DNA of 64,000 bases from Mogibacterium sp. (GTDB lineage Bacteria > Bacillota > Clostridia > Peptostreptococcales > Anaerovoracaceae). The position numbers and the translations under genes are program-made. The stretch covers positions 1-64,000 of the forward strand of contig JAFWMD010000056.1 of NCBI GenBank assembly GCA_017510725.1. The letters are read 5' to 3'. Positions 28,096 to 37,132 of this stretch are shown one piece after another; the stretch's first letter is position 1; each line of letters opens with the position of its first letter. A model generated the notes under the pieces. It saw only the letters and a list, made by a program, of their open reading frames with translations, ran no database searches and was not told the origin of the DNA.

Positions 28096-29738
28096 TCAGC
28101 CCCCGCAGGCAATATCTCTCTTGCTATAACCTGCGCCTTTCTCACGTCTCTCCATGTATTGATTTCTATGTTGCAGTAAATGTCAACTTTGCCCTCAGTC
28201 ACGGCTTCATAAGCTTCCGCAGCATTCCGGAATATCACGGAATCTATGCTCCTGCCGTCAGCAGTGACAAGCGAGAACCTAGCCATTTTATCATCGTCTT
28301 TAAGAAATCTCCAGCCTCTTACTTCAGCATTCCTTATTACGAATACCGGGACCTCATTATCCTTGCCGCAAGGCTCCAGCATCTGAAGAGCTTCAGCCAG
28401 ACTGAGATCCACATCATCGGCCTCGATCACAGCATCGCTGGTGTGTACCTCGTCAAGAAGGTCAGGCTTCTCCTCAAGCATCATATGGATGTCTTTGTTT
28501 AGATCCTTTCTGAGCCCATCCATGCTGGCGGCATCTATAGTGAAACCGCATGCAGCACTATGACCTCCGAAACTGATAAACCTGTCTCTGTATTTATCGA
28601 GCATATCATAAAGGTTCACACCCGGGATAGATCTTCCGGTGCCTTTGTATATATCTCCATTCCGGGATATGACGACGACAGGCCTGTTGATCTTTTCCCT
28701 GAGCTTGCCTGCTACTATACCGAGCACACCCTCATGTGAGTCATTTATCTCGACTATCACGAAATCACCTTTATCGAGCTCCTCATTGAGCAGAGAGCTG
28801 CCTCTCTCGTAGGCTTCATCCTGGAGTCTCCTGCGCTCTCTGTTGGCCTCGATCAGTTCTGTACAGCACTCCCTGATCTCCTGTTCGTCATCGGACAGAA
28901 GAAGTCTGACACCCAGGGATGCGTCGCCAAGCCTGCCCGAAGCGTTTATCTTAGGCGCGATGCCGAATGAAATGTCACCTGCTTTGAGAGATCTGTAGTC
29001 GAGCGCCGACCGGTCGATCAGTTCTCTCAGTCCTTTGTTGCGGCATCCCAGATGAATGCTCCTGAGGCCGCATTTGACTATCGTTCGGTTCTCATCCGTC
29101 ATAGGCATTATATCGGCTATGGTTCCAACTGTCGCGAACTCCAGCATCTCCGCCATTAAAGGTCCCGGAACGCTTCGCTCTCTGGCTATGGCAAGAGACA
29201 GTTTATATGCTACTCCCACTCCTGCAAGTCCTTTAAACGGATACTCATCTTCTGCCAGCCGCGGATTTATGATCAGACCTTCTGCCCTGTTTTCACTCAT
29301 ATTATGGTGATCAGTCACAAGAGTGCCGATTCCCAGCGAGTGTGCGTATGCTGTTTCTTCTGCAGATGATGATCCGCAGTCAACTGTTACAATGTATTCT
29401 CCGCCGTCATCACGTATCCTGTCTATGGACTCTCTGTGCAGGCCATAGCCTTCGTCCAGTCTGGACGGTATGTAATATGTAACATTGTCGGTCAGTGATC
29501 CGATAACCTTCATCAAAAGAGCAGTCGAAGTGATGCCGTCGACATCGTAGTCACCATAAATGACTATGCGCCTGCCCTCATCGACCGCCTTTAGCAAAGA
29601 ATCCACTCCTTCGCGCATGTTAGCGAGCAGGAATGGATCATACGCCAGTCTCGGTCTCGGAGAGAAGAATTCTTCGTACATCTCCCCTCCGATCCCGCGT
29701 GATTTAATAATTTCAAGAACTTTTGAATGAATGGTCAT
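28092..29738 (-). CDS. recJ: Single-stranded-DNA exonuclease RecJ (DHH family)
   Basis: 5'-3' single-strand DNA exonuclease of recombination and repair. The 548 residues carry YGDYDVDG (61-68), VTVDCGSS near 118, the DHH triad (143-145), and the DHHA1 motif GGHSAACG near 395, where most family members read GGHxxAAG. The C-terminal OB-like domain (about 450-548) is present. No strong RBS precedes the ATG. It is embedded between cell-wall genes rather than next to secD/apt, as often seen. Confidence 0.9.
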   Translation of the reverse strand: MTIHSKVLEIIKSRGIGGEMYEEFFSPRPRLAYDPFLLANMREGVDSLLKAVDEGRRIVIYGDYDVDGITSTALLMKVIGSLTDNVTYYIPSRLDEGYGLHRESIDRIRDDGGEYIVTVDCGSSSAEETAYAHSLGIGTLVTDHHNMSENRAEGLIINPRLAEDEYPFKGLAGVGVAYKLSLAIARERSVPGPLMAEMLEFATVGTIADIMPMTDENRTIVKCGLRSIHLGCRNKGLRELIDRSALDYRSLKAGDISFGIAPKINASGRLGDASLGVRLLLSDDEQEIRECCTELIEANRERRRLQDEAYERGSSLLNEELDKGDFVIVEINDSHEGVLGIVAGKLREKINRPVVVISRNGDIYKGTGRSIPGVNLYDMLDKYRDRFISFGGHSAACGFTIDAASMDGLRKDLNKDIHMMLEEKPDLLDEVHTSDAVIEADDVDLSLAEALQMLEPCGKDNEVPVFVIRNAEVRGWRFLKDDDKMARFSLVTADGRSIDSVIFRNAAEAYEAVTEGKVDIYCNIEINTWRDVRKAQVIAREILPAGAE

Positions 29739-29755
29739 TTGCTGTCTGAAAATGA

Positions 29756-30961
29756 TCAGTAAAGTGAAAATGGATTTATGTGGCTTCCGTTCTGGAATAC
29801 TGTAAAGTGCAGATGAGGTCCGGTCGAAGCACCCGTGCTTCCGATATAACCCAATACGCTGCCCTTTGTGACATACTGCCCTGCTTTACAATTATAACCG
29901 CTCAGGTGTCCGTAGAGAACACTATATCCGTTTCCGATAGCATATTGGATGCAATTTCCGTATCCGCCATACCACGATGCCCTTGTTACGTAACCGTCTG
30001 CGATGGCATATACCGGCGCACCCTTTGTGCCGCTGGTCAGTACTATATCCAGGCCATTGTGGAACTCTCTGCCGTGGAACGGACATCTTCTCCATCCATA
30101 CTTGTCGGACAGCTCCCAGTTGGATGCTGTCGGCCATGCATATTCTCCCGGAGCCATGTCTATCTTTCCGCCGGCATCCACTATCATCTGTTCAGCCTCA
30201 AGCTGCTTTCTCAATGCGTCTGCAGCCATCTCAGCAGCTTCTGCTTCCTTCTGAGCCTGCAGCGCATGCATCTCGTCAGCTTCTGCCTTATATTTCTTTT
30301 TGAGTTCCTCAGTCTCTACCTCTTTTGCCTCAAGTCCGATCTGCTGATCCTCAAGCACCGCCTGCTCATACTCAAGCGCTGCACGCTCCTCCTCGAGTTC
30401 CTTCTTGAGTTTTTTCAGTTTTTTATAATCCTTCTGGAGTTTCTTCAGGAGCTTTTCATCGCTGTCAAGTATCCTGTGCACCATGCCGACATTCGACAGC
30501 AGATCCTCTACGCTCTCAGAATTGAGGATAACATCCACCATGCCGGCATTGCCGTTCTTGTACATGGCAGTCAGCCTGTTATTAAGAGCATTGTTCTGCT
30601 CTTCGATTTCTTTCTCCTTGGCTTCCATCTCAGCCTTTTTGGCTTCAATTTCACCTATCTTAGCTTCTATGGCAGCTTCCGTGTTCGCTATTTCGACCTT
30701 TTTAGTCTCGATTTCTTCATCAAGCTGTTTGAGCTGCTTCTCGGCATCCTCAAAGTTGGCAACTGCCGCAGCCGCCTTCTTTGCGGCTTCCTTGGCTTCC
30801 TTACGCTTTGCTTCAGTGGCTTCACGTGCTGCCTTAGCTTCCTCCTGTGCCTTGTCATACTCTTCCTGGCTGACAGCGAATGCTGACATGAAAGAGGCCG
30901 AAAGCATGGCGCCTATCAGTACGAGTACCAGTATTAAGCTGAACTTCTTTCTATTCTTCAT
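29756..30961 (-). CDS. EnvC-like murein hydrolase activator, M23 peptidase
   Basis: Secreted protein of 401 residues: signal peptide (about 1-30), long charged coiled coil (about 30-255, Glu/Lys/Ala heptads), and a C-terminal M23/LytM domain with zinc-binding HNGLDI and GPHLHF. Unlike EnvC, whose LytM domain is degenerate, the visible His residues suggest possible enzymatic activity. Start at MKNRKKF is preferred because GGGGCGGA stands upstream; two earlier ATG codons lack one. It follows ftsX by 16 bases, matching the FtsEX-PcsB/EnvC pattern in which FtsEX controls a coiled-coil hydrolase at the division site. Confidence 0.9.
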   Translation of the reverse strand: MKNRKKFSLILVLVLIGAMLSASFMSAFAVSQEEYDKAQEEAKAAREATEAKRKEAKEAAKKAAAAVANFEDAEKQLKQLDEEIETKKVEIANTEAAIEAKIGEIEAKKAEMEAKEKEIEEQNNALNNRLTAMYKNGNAGMVDVILNSESVEDLLSNVGMVHRILDSDEKLLKKLQKDYKKLKKLKKELEEERAALEYEQAVLEDQQIGLEAKEVETEELKKKYKAEADEMHALQAQKEAEAAEMAADALRKQLEAEQMIVDAGGKIDMAPGEYAWPTASNWELSDKYGWRRCPFHGREFHNGLDIVLTSGTKGAPVYAIADGYVTRASWYGGYGNCIQYAIGNGYSVLYGHLSGYNCKAGQYVTKGSVLGYIGSTGASTGPHLHFTVFQNGSHINPFSLY

Positions 30962-30977
30962 CCTGTTCCGCCCCATT

Positions 30978-31868
30978 CTATACATTGAGGAATCTTCTTA
31001 TGGATATAGCACTTCCGATCACACCGATTCCGATGCCCAGGCACAGGAACATGATCAGCAGAATGTTTGTGAGCTGCTCTGCAGGTACGACTGAAACAGA
31101 AAGTATCCTCGTAATGTTTGTGCCAATGATGCTTGTTATTCTTGTATAAATGAGGTAGGTAAGCCCTGTAGCGATGACTGATGACACCACGCCAACTATT
31201 ATGCCTCCCCATATAAACGGTGCTCTTACAAACCAGTTGGTAGCACCGAGGTATTTCATGATGCCTATTTCCTTCTCTCTGTTGAATACAGTGAGTTTTA
31301 TGGTGTTGGCAACTATGATGATCGATACGATCACCAGGAACGCCATGGCTATCAGAGACCCCATTTCGATGAAGTGTGAAAGCTGAGCCAGCTTCTCAAT
31401 AGTGTCACGGTAGTAAACTACGTCATCCACACCTTCTATGTTTGGTGCCGTGGTCGCTACACTGTTTGCCGCATCCTTGTCTTTCACGTATACGGTATAG
31501 GAAGCAGGAAGCGGATTCTCCGGAAGATTCTCCAGAAGGTATCCGTTCTCTCCCCATCTCTCTTTGAGAGATTCAAGAGCCTGGTCCTTGGTAACGTATT
31601 CAACCTTCTCAACTCCCTTGATCCTGTTGAGAGCTAATTCCGCAGCTTCCGTTACCTCAGCTGTGCTGCCGTCCTTCATGTATATCTGGATAACGTTATA
31701 GTCCTTCTCGATGGACTTCGCAAACATGTTTACATTAACGAACGCCACGAAGAACAGGCCCAGTATCAGCATCATGGCCGTTATGGCAAGGATCGAAGTG
31801 AAATACATGCCCTTATTGCGTCCCATCTGGGAAAAAGCCTGCTTGAGATTGTATCCTGCTCTACTCAT
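30978..31868 (-). CDS. ftsX: Cell division ABC transporter permease FtsX
   Basis: 296-residue inner-membrane protein with one N-terminal helix (about 17-42), an outside domain (about 45-165) and three C-terminal helices (from about 172), containing the REKEIGIMKYLGAT permease segment. It should transmit ATP use by FtsE to the cell-wall hydrolase outside. The ATG at 31868 has GGGAGG six bases upstream and overlaps ftsE by 8 bases; two earlier ATGs collide with that RBS. Confidence 0.94.
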   Translation of the reverse strand: MSRAGYNLKQAFSQMGRNKGMYFTSILAITAMMLILGLFFVAFVNVNMFAKSIEKDYNVIQIYMKDGSTAEVTEAAELALNRIKGVEKVEYVTKDQALESLKERWGENGYLLENLPENPLPASYTVYVKDKDAANSVATTAPNIEGVDDVVYYRDTIEKLAQLSHFIEMGSLIAMAFLVIVSIIIVANTIKLTVFNREKEIGIMKYLGATNWFVRAPFIWGGIIVGVVSSVIATGLTYLIYTRITSIIGTNITRILSVSVVPAEQLTNILLIMFLCLGIGIGVIGSAISIRRFLNV

Positions 31869-32736
31869 AGACATCCTCCCCACCATTCAGATAGGTGTCT
31901 ACAAGGCTGTCGTCATATCCGACAGGGTCAGGGATAGTAACAGTTCTGCCCTTGCTGGCGGCACTGTTCCTTCCGACCTGCGCCTGTGCTGCTCTGAGTT
32001 CCTGCGGATCCAGGAAAGTAGTGAAGCCCGGAACATAAAGATCCTGGTCTACGTTTTGCTTTTCAAAGCCGTAGCTTCCCTCTTCATCACGTACGATCTT
32101 TCCGTGATCGATCGCCACGACCCTCTTGTTCATCTTATCTACGATATCCTTGGCGTGTGTGACCATCAGAATCGTAGTTCCTCTTACATTGATCTTTTCG
32201 AGGAGCTTCATTATGTCCATTGCAGTGATCGGATCCAGGTTGCCCGTAGGCTCATCGCAAATGAGTACTCTTGGTTTGTTTACAAGTGCTCTTGCAATGC
32301 CTACTCGCTGCTGCTCTCCGGCAGACAGCTCGTCAGGATATCTTTTAGCCTTATCAGCTATATCTACCAGTTCAAGCACATAAGGTACTCTCTCCCGGAT
32401 CTCCCTTCTGCTCTTGTGAAGCACTTCCATGGCGAAAGCTACATTCTCGTAGACTGTCTTCTTCTCGAGCAGTCTGAAGTCCTGGAACACCATGCCGATT
32501 TTCTGTCTGATTTTCGGCACTTCACGCTTTTTGATCTTTGTTATATCCTTGCCTGCGAGAATGATCCTGCCGCTGTCAGGCTCTATCTCCTTAAGGATGA
32601 GTTTGATGAAAGTCGTCTTGCCGGCACCGCTTGGCCCCACAAGAAAAACAAAGTCGCCACTGTTAATATGCACACTGGCATTTATCAGGCCGACATTGTC
32701 TCCATACTTTTTTGTTACGTTATTGAATACTATCAT
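31861..32736 (-). CDS. ftsE: Cell division ABC transporter ATPase FtsE, C-terminally extended
   Basis: 291-residue ATPase partner of FtsX. Walker A GPSGAGKT, signature LSAGEQQ (where most ABC proteins have LSGGQ; the Ala is usual in FtsE), Walker [12 protein letters not shown] and switch VTHAKD are all present. Standard FtsE is about 228 residues; here about 65 extra residues follow (from about 227), rich in Asp, Gln and Gly. First gene of the ten-gene operon running down to the D,D-carboxypeptidase gene. Confidence 0.94.
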   Translation of the reverse strand: MIVFNNVTKKYGDNVGLINASVHINSGDFVFLVGPSGAGKTTFIKLILKEIEPDSGRIILAGKDITKIKKREVPKIRQKIGMVFQDFRLLEKKTVYENVAFAMEVLHKSRREIRERVPYVLELVDIADKAKRYPDELSAGEQQRVGIARALVNKPRVLICDEPTGNLDPITAMDIMKLLEKINVRGTTILMVTHAKDIVDKMNKRVVAIDHGKIVRDEEGSYGFEKQNVDQDLYVPGFTTFLDPQELRAAQAQVGRNSAASKGRTVTIPDPVGYDDSLVDTYLNGGEDVYE

Positions 32737-32795
32737 GCCTAATGTTACGCTCCCGCTGAAAAATACAGCATTTTTCCGCAGATTAATACGCGATT

Positions 32796-32801
32796 ATTAT
32801 A
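32796..32801 (-). promoter_or_regulatory. Possible -10 box for the ftsE operon
   Basis: TATAAT on the minus strand, 60 bases before ftsE; no good -35 at the right distance. Confidence 0.3.
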
Positions 32802-32841
32802 CATTTAGGCACGTTGCGATTTTCTCAAACTTAATGAACTT

Positions 32842-34017
32842 TCATTTTCGGGCGACACCCGTTTTTCTGGCTGCTTCAGCTACTGCTGCAGCTACGGCCG
32901 GACCTACCCTCCGGTCGAAAGCTTTCGGTATTATATAATCCGCAGAAAGCTCATCCTCCGTTATGAGTCCGGCAAGAGCTTCTGCTGCCGCAAGCTTCAT
33001 GTCTTCGTTTATGGTCTTTGCCCTGCAGTCGAACGCACCCCGGAATATACCCGGAAAAGCCAGCACGTTGTTGATCTGGTTTGGAAAGTCAGACCTGCCG
33101 GAAGATACGACAGCGGCACCTGCAGCCTTTGCCTCTTCAGGGAAAATCTCAGGTACCGGATTTGCACAGGCAAATATGACCGGGTCAGCATTCATCGACC
33201 TCACCATGTCAGCAGTCACCAGACCCGGGGCGGAAACTCCTATGAACACGTCTGCGCCTTTGAGTGCGTCCGCAAGCTTACCCTTCATGCCTTCGTTATT
33301 GGTACACTCTGCCATTTCTTCCAGTACGGGATTCATGCCTTCTGTACGTCCTTTATAGATTATGCCGCAGATATCTGACATGACTATATTTTTAAATCCA
33401 TAAGAGAGAAGCATTTTTGCTATGGAAACACCGGCAGCTCCTGCACCTGATATGACTACCTTTACTTCTTCCTTCCTCTTTCTGACCACTTTCAGCGCAT
33501 TTATCATGCCGGCCAGAACTATCACGGCAGTTCCGTGCTGGTCGTCATGAAAAACAGGTATATCGCATCGTTCCTTCAGCCTGCGCTCTATCTCAAAGCA
33601 TCTCGGTGCTGATATGTCCTCCAGGTTTATTCCTCCGAAAGAGCCGGAAATCTGATAGACAGTCTCTACTATGGTGTCAGCATCCTGCGACTTTATGCAC
33701 AGAGGAAATGCATCCACACCCGCAAAAGATTTGAACAGAACGCATTTGCCCTCCATGACAGGCATACCCGCCTCAGCACCTATGTTGCCCAGCCCGAGAA
33801 CGGCAGAACCGTCAGTTATGACCGCGCACATGTTCCATCTTCTTGTCAGCTCATAGCTCATGTCCGGATCCTTCTGTATCTCAAGACATGGCTGAGCTAC
33901 TCCCGGAGTATATGCGAGTGAAAGATCATCCTTGTTGTCAACACTGACCCGTGAGATGACCTCTATCTTTCCCTTCCACTTCTCATGAAGTTTTTCCGAT
34001 TCAGCAGCGTAATCCAT
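32842..34017 (-). CDS. Malic enzyme, malate to pyruvate
   Basis: NAD(P)-dependent oxidative decarboxylation of malate. 391 residues, the short bacterial form without a phosphotransacetylase tail. An N-terminal malic domain contains [12 protein letters not shown] and the catalytic-Lys region [14 protein letters not shown]; the [10 protein letters not shown] metal site follows; the NAD-binding domain has [13 protein letters not shown]. Cofactor preference cannot be read reliably. Divergent from fumarase, so malate may be shared between them. GGGGAG lies nine bases before ATG. Confidence 0.92.
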   Translation of the reverse strand: MDYAAESEKLHEKWKGKIEVISRVSVDNKDDLSLAYTPGVAQPCLEIQKDPDMSYELTRRWNMCAVITDGSAVLGLGNIGAEAGMPVMEGKCVLFKSFAGVDAFPLCIKSQDADTIVETVYQISGSFGGINLEDISAPRCFEIERRLKERCDIPVFHDDQHGTAVIVLAGMINALKVVRKRKEEVKVVISGAGAAGVSIAKMLLSYGFKNIVMSDICGIIYKGRTEGMNPVLEEMAECTNNEGMKGKLADALKGADVFIGVSAPGLVTADMVRSMNADPVIFACANPVPEIFPEEAKAAGAAVVSSGRSDFPNQINNVLAFPGIFRGAFDCRAKTINEDMKLAAAEALAGLITEDELSADYIIPKAFDRRVGPAVAAAVAEAARKTGVARK

Positions 34018-34123
34018 AGCCTGTTCTCCCCTTTATATTCTTATAATATGATTGACTCTAACACTGATCGGCTCTTCGTTCAACAAATATGTGGCTTTTA
34101 CCCGCTTGATAACAGCTTTACGA

Positions 34124-34129
34124 TATAAT
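34124..34129 (+). promoter_or_regulatory. -10 box for the fumarase genes
   Basis: TATAAT, with a weak -35 in CCGCTT at about 17 bases; 26 bases before the RBS. Confidence 0.4.
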
Positions 34130-34155
34130 AGACTTTAGCGGAACAGGAGGTGCAT

Positions 34156-35061
34156 ATGATCCTTAATGAGCAGATCGATAAAATGACAGACATTATGGCT
34201 TCTTTCATAGGCTATACAGCGGTACATCTGCCTGACGATGTCGTCGCAAAGCTTCGCGGGCTGAGAGATGCCGAGGATGATCCTGCTGTACTCAGCATTT
34301 ATGACATGATGTTTGAGAACCTGCGGCTTGCTTCGGAGCTCGGAAGGCCATCCTGTCAGGATACCGGATTCGTGCAGTTCAGAATAGAATGCGGGAGTCT
34401 CTTCCCTCTTCTCGGTGATCTGGAGAATCTGCTTCGACGTGCTGTTATTACTGCAACTGCTGATACACCAATGCGCCCGAATGTGGTGGAGACATTTGAT
34501 GAAATAAACACCGGAAACAACACTGGTAAATGTGCTCCTTCAATATCATGGAAGATAATACCGGAGTGGGATGGCTGTGCAATTTACACCTATCTCGCAG
34601 GCGGCGGATGCTCTCTTCCGGGTCATGCTGCAGTTCTTATGCCGGGTGAAGGTTATGAAGGTGCTGCAAGGTTTGTCCTTGACCGTATCGCTGAGTATGG
34701 TCCTAATGCCTGCCCGCCTCTTCTCATAGGCGTGGGCATTGCGAATTCCGTCGATACTGCGGCTCTGCTGTCCAAGGAAGCACTTTTCAGGCCGATCGGG
34801 TCAAAAAATCCTAATGAAAAAGCTGCAGAAATGGAGATCATGCTTGAAGATGCCCTGAACGCCATGGGAATAGGCCCTCAGGGCATGGGCGGAAAGGCAT
34901 CAGTACTTGGTGTAAACATCAATAACGCAGCAAGACACACAGCCACTCTGGGTGTAGCCGTAAGCACAGGGTGCTGGACACACCGCAGAGGTAAAATAGT
35001 CTTTGACAGAGATCTAAACTTTGTCACTGAAACTCATTCCGGGTTCACATACGCACAGTGA
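34156..35061 (+). CDS. Fumarate hydratase class I, alpha subunit
   Basis: Catalytic iron-sulfur half of two-subunit fumarase (or L(+)-tartrate dehydratase), interconverting fumarate and malate. 301 residues with Cys ligands in SCQDTGF (near residue 71), GKCAPSI (near 132) and GGGCSLPGH (near 156), typical for the oxygen-sensitive [4Fe-4S] cluster. AGGAGG is five bases ahead of the ATG at 34156; an upstream GTG lies inside the RBS. Followed at once by the beta subunit. Confidence 0.92.
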   Translation: MILNEQIDKMTDIMASFIGYTAVHLPDDVVAKLRGLRDAEDDPAVLSIYDMMFENLRLASELGRPSCQDTGFVQFRIECGSLFPLLGDLENLLRRAVITATADTPMRPNVVETFDEINTGNNTGKCAPSISWKIIPEWDGCAIYTYLAGGGCSLPGHAAVLMPGEGYEGAARFVLDRIAEYGPNACPPLLIGVGIANSVDTAALLSKEALFRPIGSKNPNEKAAEMEIMLEDALNAMGIGPQGMGGKASVLGVNINNAARHTATLGVAVSTGCWTHRRGKIVFDRDLNFVTETHSGFTYAQ

Positions 35062-35081
35062 AAGGAAGGTACAGCAGCAAG

Positions 35082-35708
35082 ATGACAGAAACCAAAAACG
35101 GAAAAACCATCCTGACCACCCCTTTTACGGAAAAAGACATACGTGATCTTCATGCGGGAGACGTTATATATTTAAACGGAGACATCGTTACAGGGCGTGA
35201 TGATGTACATATACGCGTTACAAAGGAAGGCCTGGAACTGCCTGCGGACATATGCGGCAAAGCTCTGATGCATGCCGGTCCTATAGTTAAAGGTTCTGAA
35301 GAACAGGGATACGAAGTTGTTGCCATAGGTCCTACTACGTCTATGCGCATGGAGAAACTAGAGTACGATTTCATCAGCCGGACCGGGGTCAGACTAATAA
35401 TAGGCAAAGGCGGCATGGGAAGTCTCACAGCTGAAGCATGCCGTGAATTCGGAGCTGTACACTGTGTGCTGCCAGCAGGCAATGCCGTATTTACTGCTCT
35501 CTGTGTCGAAAAGATCAGCGGTGTTGAATGGCTCGATCTCGGTATGGCAGAAGCACTCTGGAGCATGCGCGTAAACGGCCTGGGACCGTTGATCGTGTCG
35601 ATCGACTCCGGCGGCAGAAACATTTTTGAAGAAAAGAAAAAGCAAATCGCTGAACGGAAAGAAGAGCAAATAAAAGAGATCGGAAAAAAGCTCCGTTCTA
35701 TTCTATGA
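35082..35708 (+). CDS. Fumarate hydratase class I, beta subunit
   Basis: Smaller half of the same enzyme, about 208 residues from the ATG at 35082, forming the swivelling domain that completes the active site. The N-terminal TTPFTEKDIRDLHAGD and the HAGPIV and GKGGMG segments are characteristic. A GTG at 35058, overlapping the alpha stop, would add eight residues; GGAAGG at 35064-35069 is rather far from the ATG, so the start is uncertain. The tail is Lys/Glu-rich. Confidence 0.9.
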   Translation: MTETKNGKTILTTPFTEKDIRDLHAGDVIYLNGDIVTGRDDVHIRVTKEGLELPADICGKALMHAGPIVKGSEEQGYEVVAIGPTTSMRMEKLEYDFISRTGVRLIIGKGGMGSLTAEACREFGAVHCVLPAGNAVFTALCVEKISGVEWLDLGMAEALWSMRVNGLGPLIVSIDSGGRNIFEEKKKQIAERKEEQIKEIGKKLRSIL

Positions 35709-35710
35709 AA

Positions 35711-35747
35711 AAAACGGTATGACGCATCTGCTTCATACCGTATTTTA
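35711..35747. terminator. Terminator of the arginine operon (bidirectional)
   Basis: 9-bp stem ACGGTATGA/TCATACCGT (35714-35722 with 35733-35741). Seven T follow on the minus strand and a weaker T-rich tail on the plus strand, so it ends both argH and fumarase transcripts. Confidence 0.9.
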
Positions 35748-37127
35748 CTACTTCTTTATAATATTCCTGATATATTCTACCTGCTTCAAAACCGAATCCG
35801 GACTCGTGCCGCCGGCGGAATTCCTTTTCTCCATGCAGGTCCTGAGATCCAGTCTCTGATAAATATCTTCTTCTATAAGATCCGAGAACATCCTGAACTC
35901 TTCAAGCGGCAGTTCTTCAAGAGCACATCCCCTGCCAAGGCAGTAAGACACTATCTTTCCAGATATATTATATGCGTCCCTGAAAGGCATACCCTTTACC
36001 ACCAGATAGTCCGCCATGTCGGTCGCATTGATGTATCCTTTTTTTGCTGACTCATACATGGCCTCTTCATTGACTTCCATGACATCGACTATCTCAATGA
36101 ATGCCTCTACGCAGAGCTTGACAGTCTCCACAGCATCGAACAGAGGCTCCTTATCCTCCTGGATATCCTTGTTATAAGCGAGTGGCATTCCCTTTAGAGT
36201 CGTGAGCAGCGACATCAGGTCGCCGTATACCCTGCCGGTCTTACCCCTGCAAAGCTCCGCTACGTCAGGATTCTTTTTTTGCGGCATGATTGAGGAACCG
36301 GTCGTATACTCATCAGGAAGATGGATGAATCCGAATTCAGATGTCGCCCACATAATGATCTCTTCCGAAAGACGGGAAATATGCATCATGATTATTGCCA
36401 GAGCAGACATCAGTTCCACGAAGTGGTCCCTGTCTGAGACCGCGTCCATGCTGTTCATCGCGATCCCTGTGAACCCAAGCAGGCTGGCCTCGTATTCCCT
36501 GTCTATATCGAAGGTGGTGCCGGCAAGAGCGCAGGCACCTATAGGAGATCTTTCGAGCATTCTTTTCTTACAGTCATCGAGCCTGCTGATATCCCTTTCG
36601 CACATCATTGCATATGCCATGAGATGCTGGCCGAATGAAACCGGCTGCGCATGCTGCATATGAGTATAACCAGGCATTATGACGCCCGTATTCTTTTCTG
36701 CCTTGTCTGCGAACACCCTGAGCAGATCGCATAAGAGCTCCCTGACACTGTCTGCTTCCTCTATGCAGTACAGTTTGGTATCCAGTGCCACCTGGTCATT
36801 GCGGCTCCTTGCAGTATGGAGCATCTTTCCCGTGTCACCTATCCTTGCGGTAAGCACCTGCTCTACGAACATATGGATGTCCTCAGCCGTCATATCGATT
36901 TCAAGTGCCCCTGAAGTGATATCTTTTTCGATGCCTTCCAGGCCTTCGATAAGTGCTTCCGCCTCCTGCTGTGTGATGATGCCTTGCTTTGCCATCATCT
37001 TCGCATGCGCGATGCTTCCGGCAATGTCTCTTTTATACAGCCTCTTGTCAACGCCTATCGAGGAATTGATCTCATCTACCAGATTTGCAGTTGTACCAGC
37101 TGTCCTGCCTGCCCAAAGTTTTTCCAT
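35748..37127 (-). CDS. argH: Argininosuccinate lyase
   Basis: Last step of arginine synthesis: argininosuccinate to arginine + fumarate. 459 residues, full length. Visible are SRNDQVALD (near residue 110), the HAQPVSFGQH region with the catalytic His near 160, and the superfamily signature GSSIMPQKKNPD near 280. Six bases separate it from argG. Fumarate produced here can feed the fumarase coded just next door on the other strand. Confidence 0.97.
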   Translation of the reverse strand: MEKLWAGRTAGTTANLVDEINSSIGVDKRLYKRDIAGSIAHAKMMAKQGIITQQEAEALIEGLEGIEKDITSGALEIDMTAEDIHMFVEQVLTARIGDTGKMLHTARSRNDQVALDTKLYCIEEADSVRELLCDLLRVFADKAEKNTGVIMPGYTHMQHAQPVSFGQHLMAYAMMCERDISRLDDCKKRMLERSPIGACALAGTTFDIDREYEASLLGFTGIAMNSMDAVSDRDHFVELMSALAIIMMHISRLSEEIIMWATSEFGFIHLPDEYTTGSSIMPQKKNPDVAELCRGKTGRVYGDLMSLLTTLKGMPLAYNKDIQEDKEPLFDAVETVKLCVEAFIEIVDVMEVNEEAMYESAKKGYINATDMADYLVVKGMPFRDAYNISGKIVSYCLGRGCALEELPLEEFRMFSDLIEEDIYQRLDLRTCMEKRNSAGGTSPDSVLKQVEYIRNIIKK

Positions 37128-37132
37128 ATTTA

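Noticed and set aside
29780..30886. 368-codon plus-strand open frame
   Set aside because: Antisense to the coiled-coil M23 gene; its Leu/Phe-rich composition is the mirror of Glu/Lys-rich coiled coil.
31711..32742. 343-codon plus-strand open frame
   Set aside because: Antisense to ftsE/ftsX, whose motifs are unmistakable; no recognisable protein pattern.
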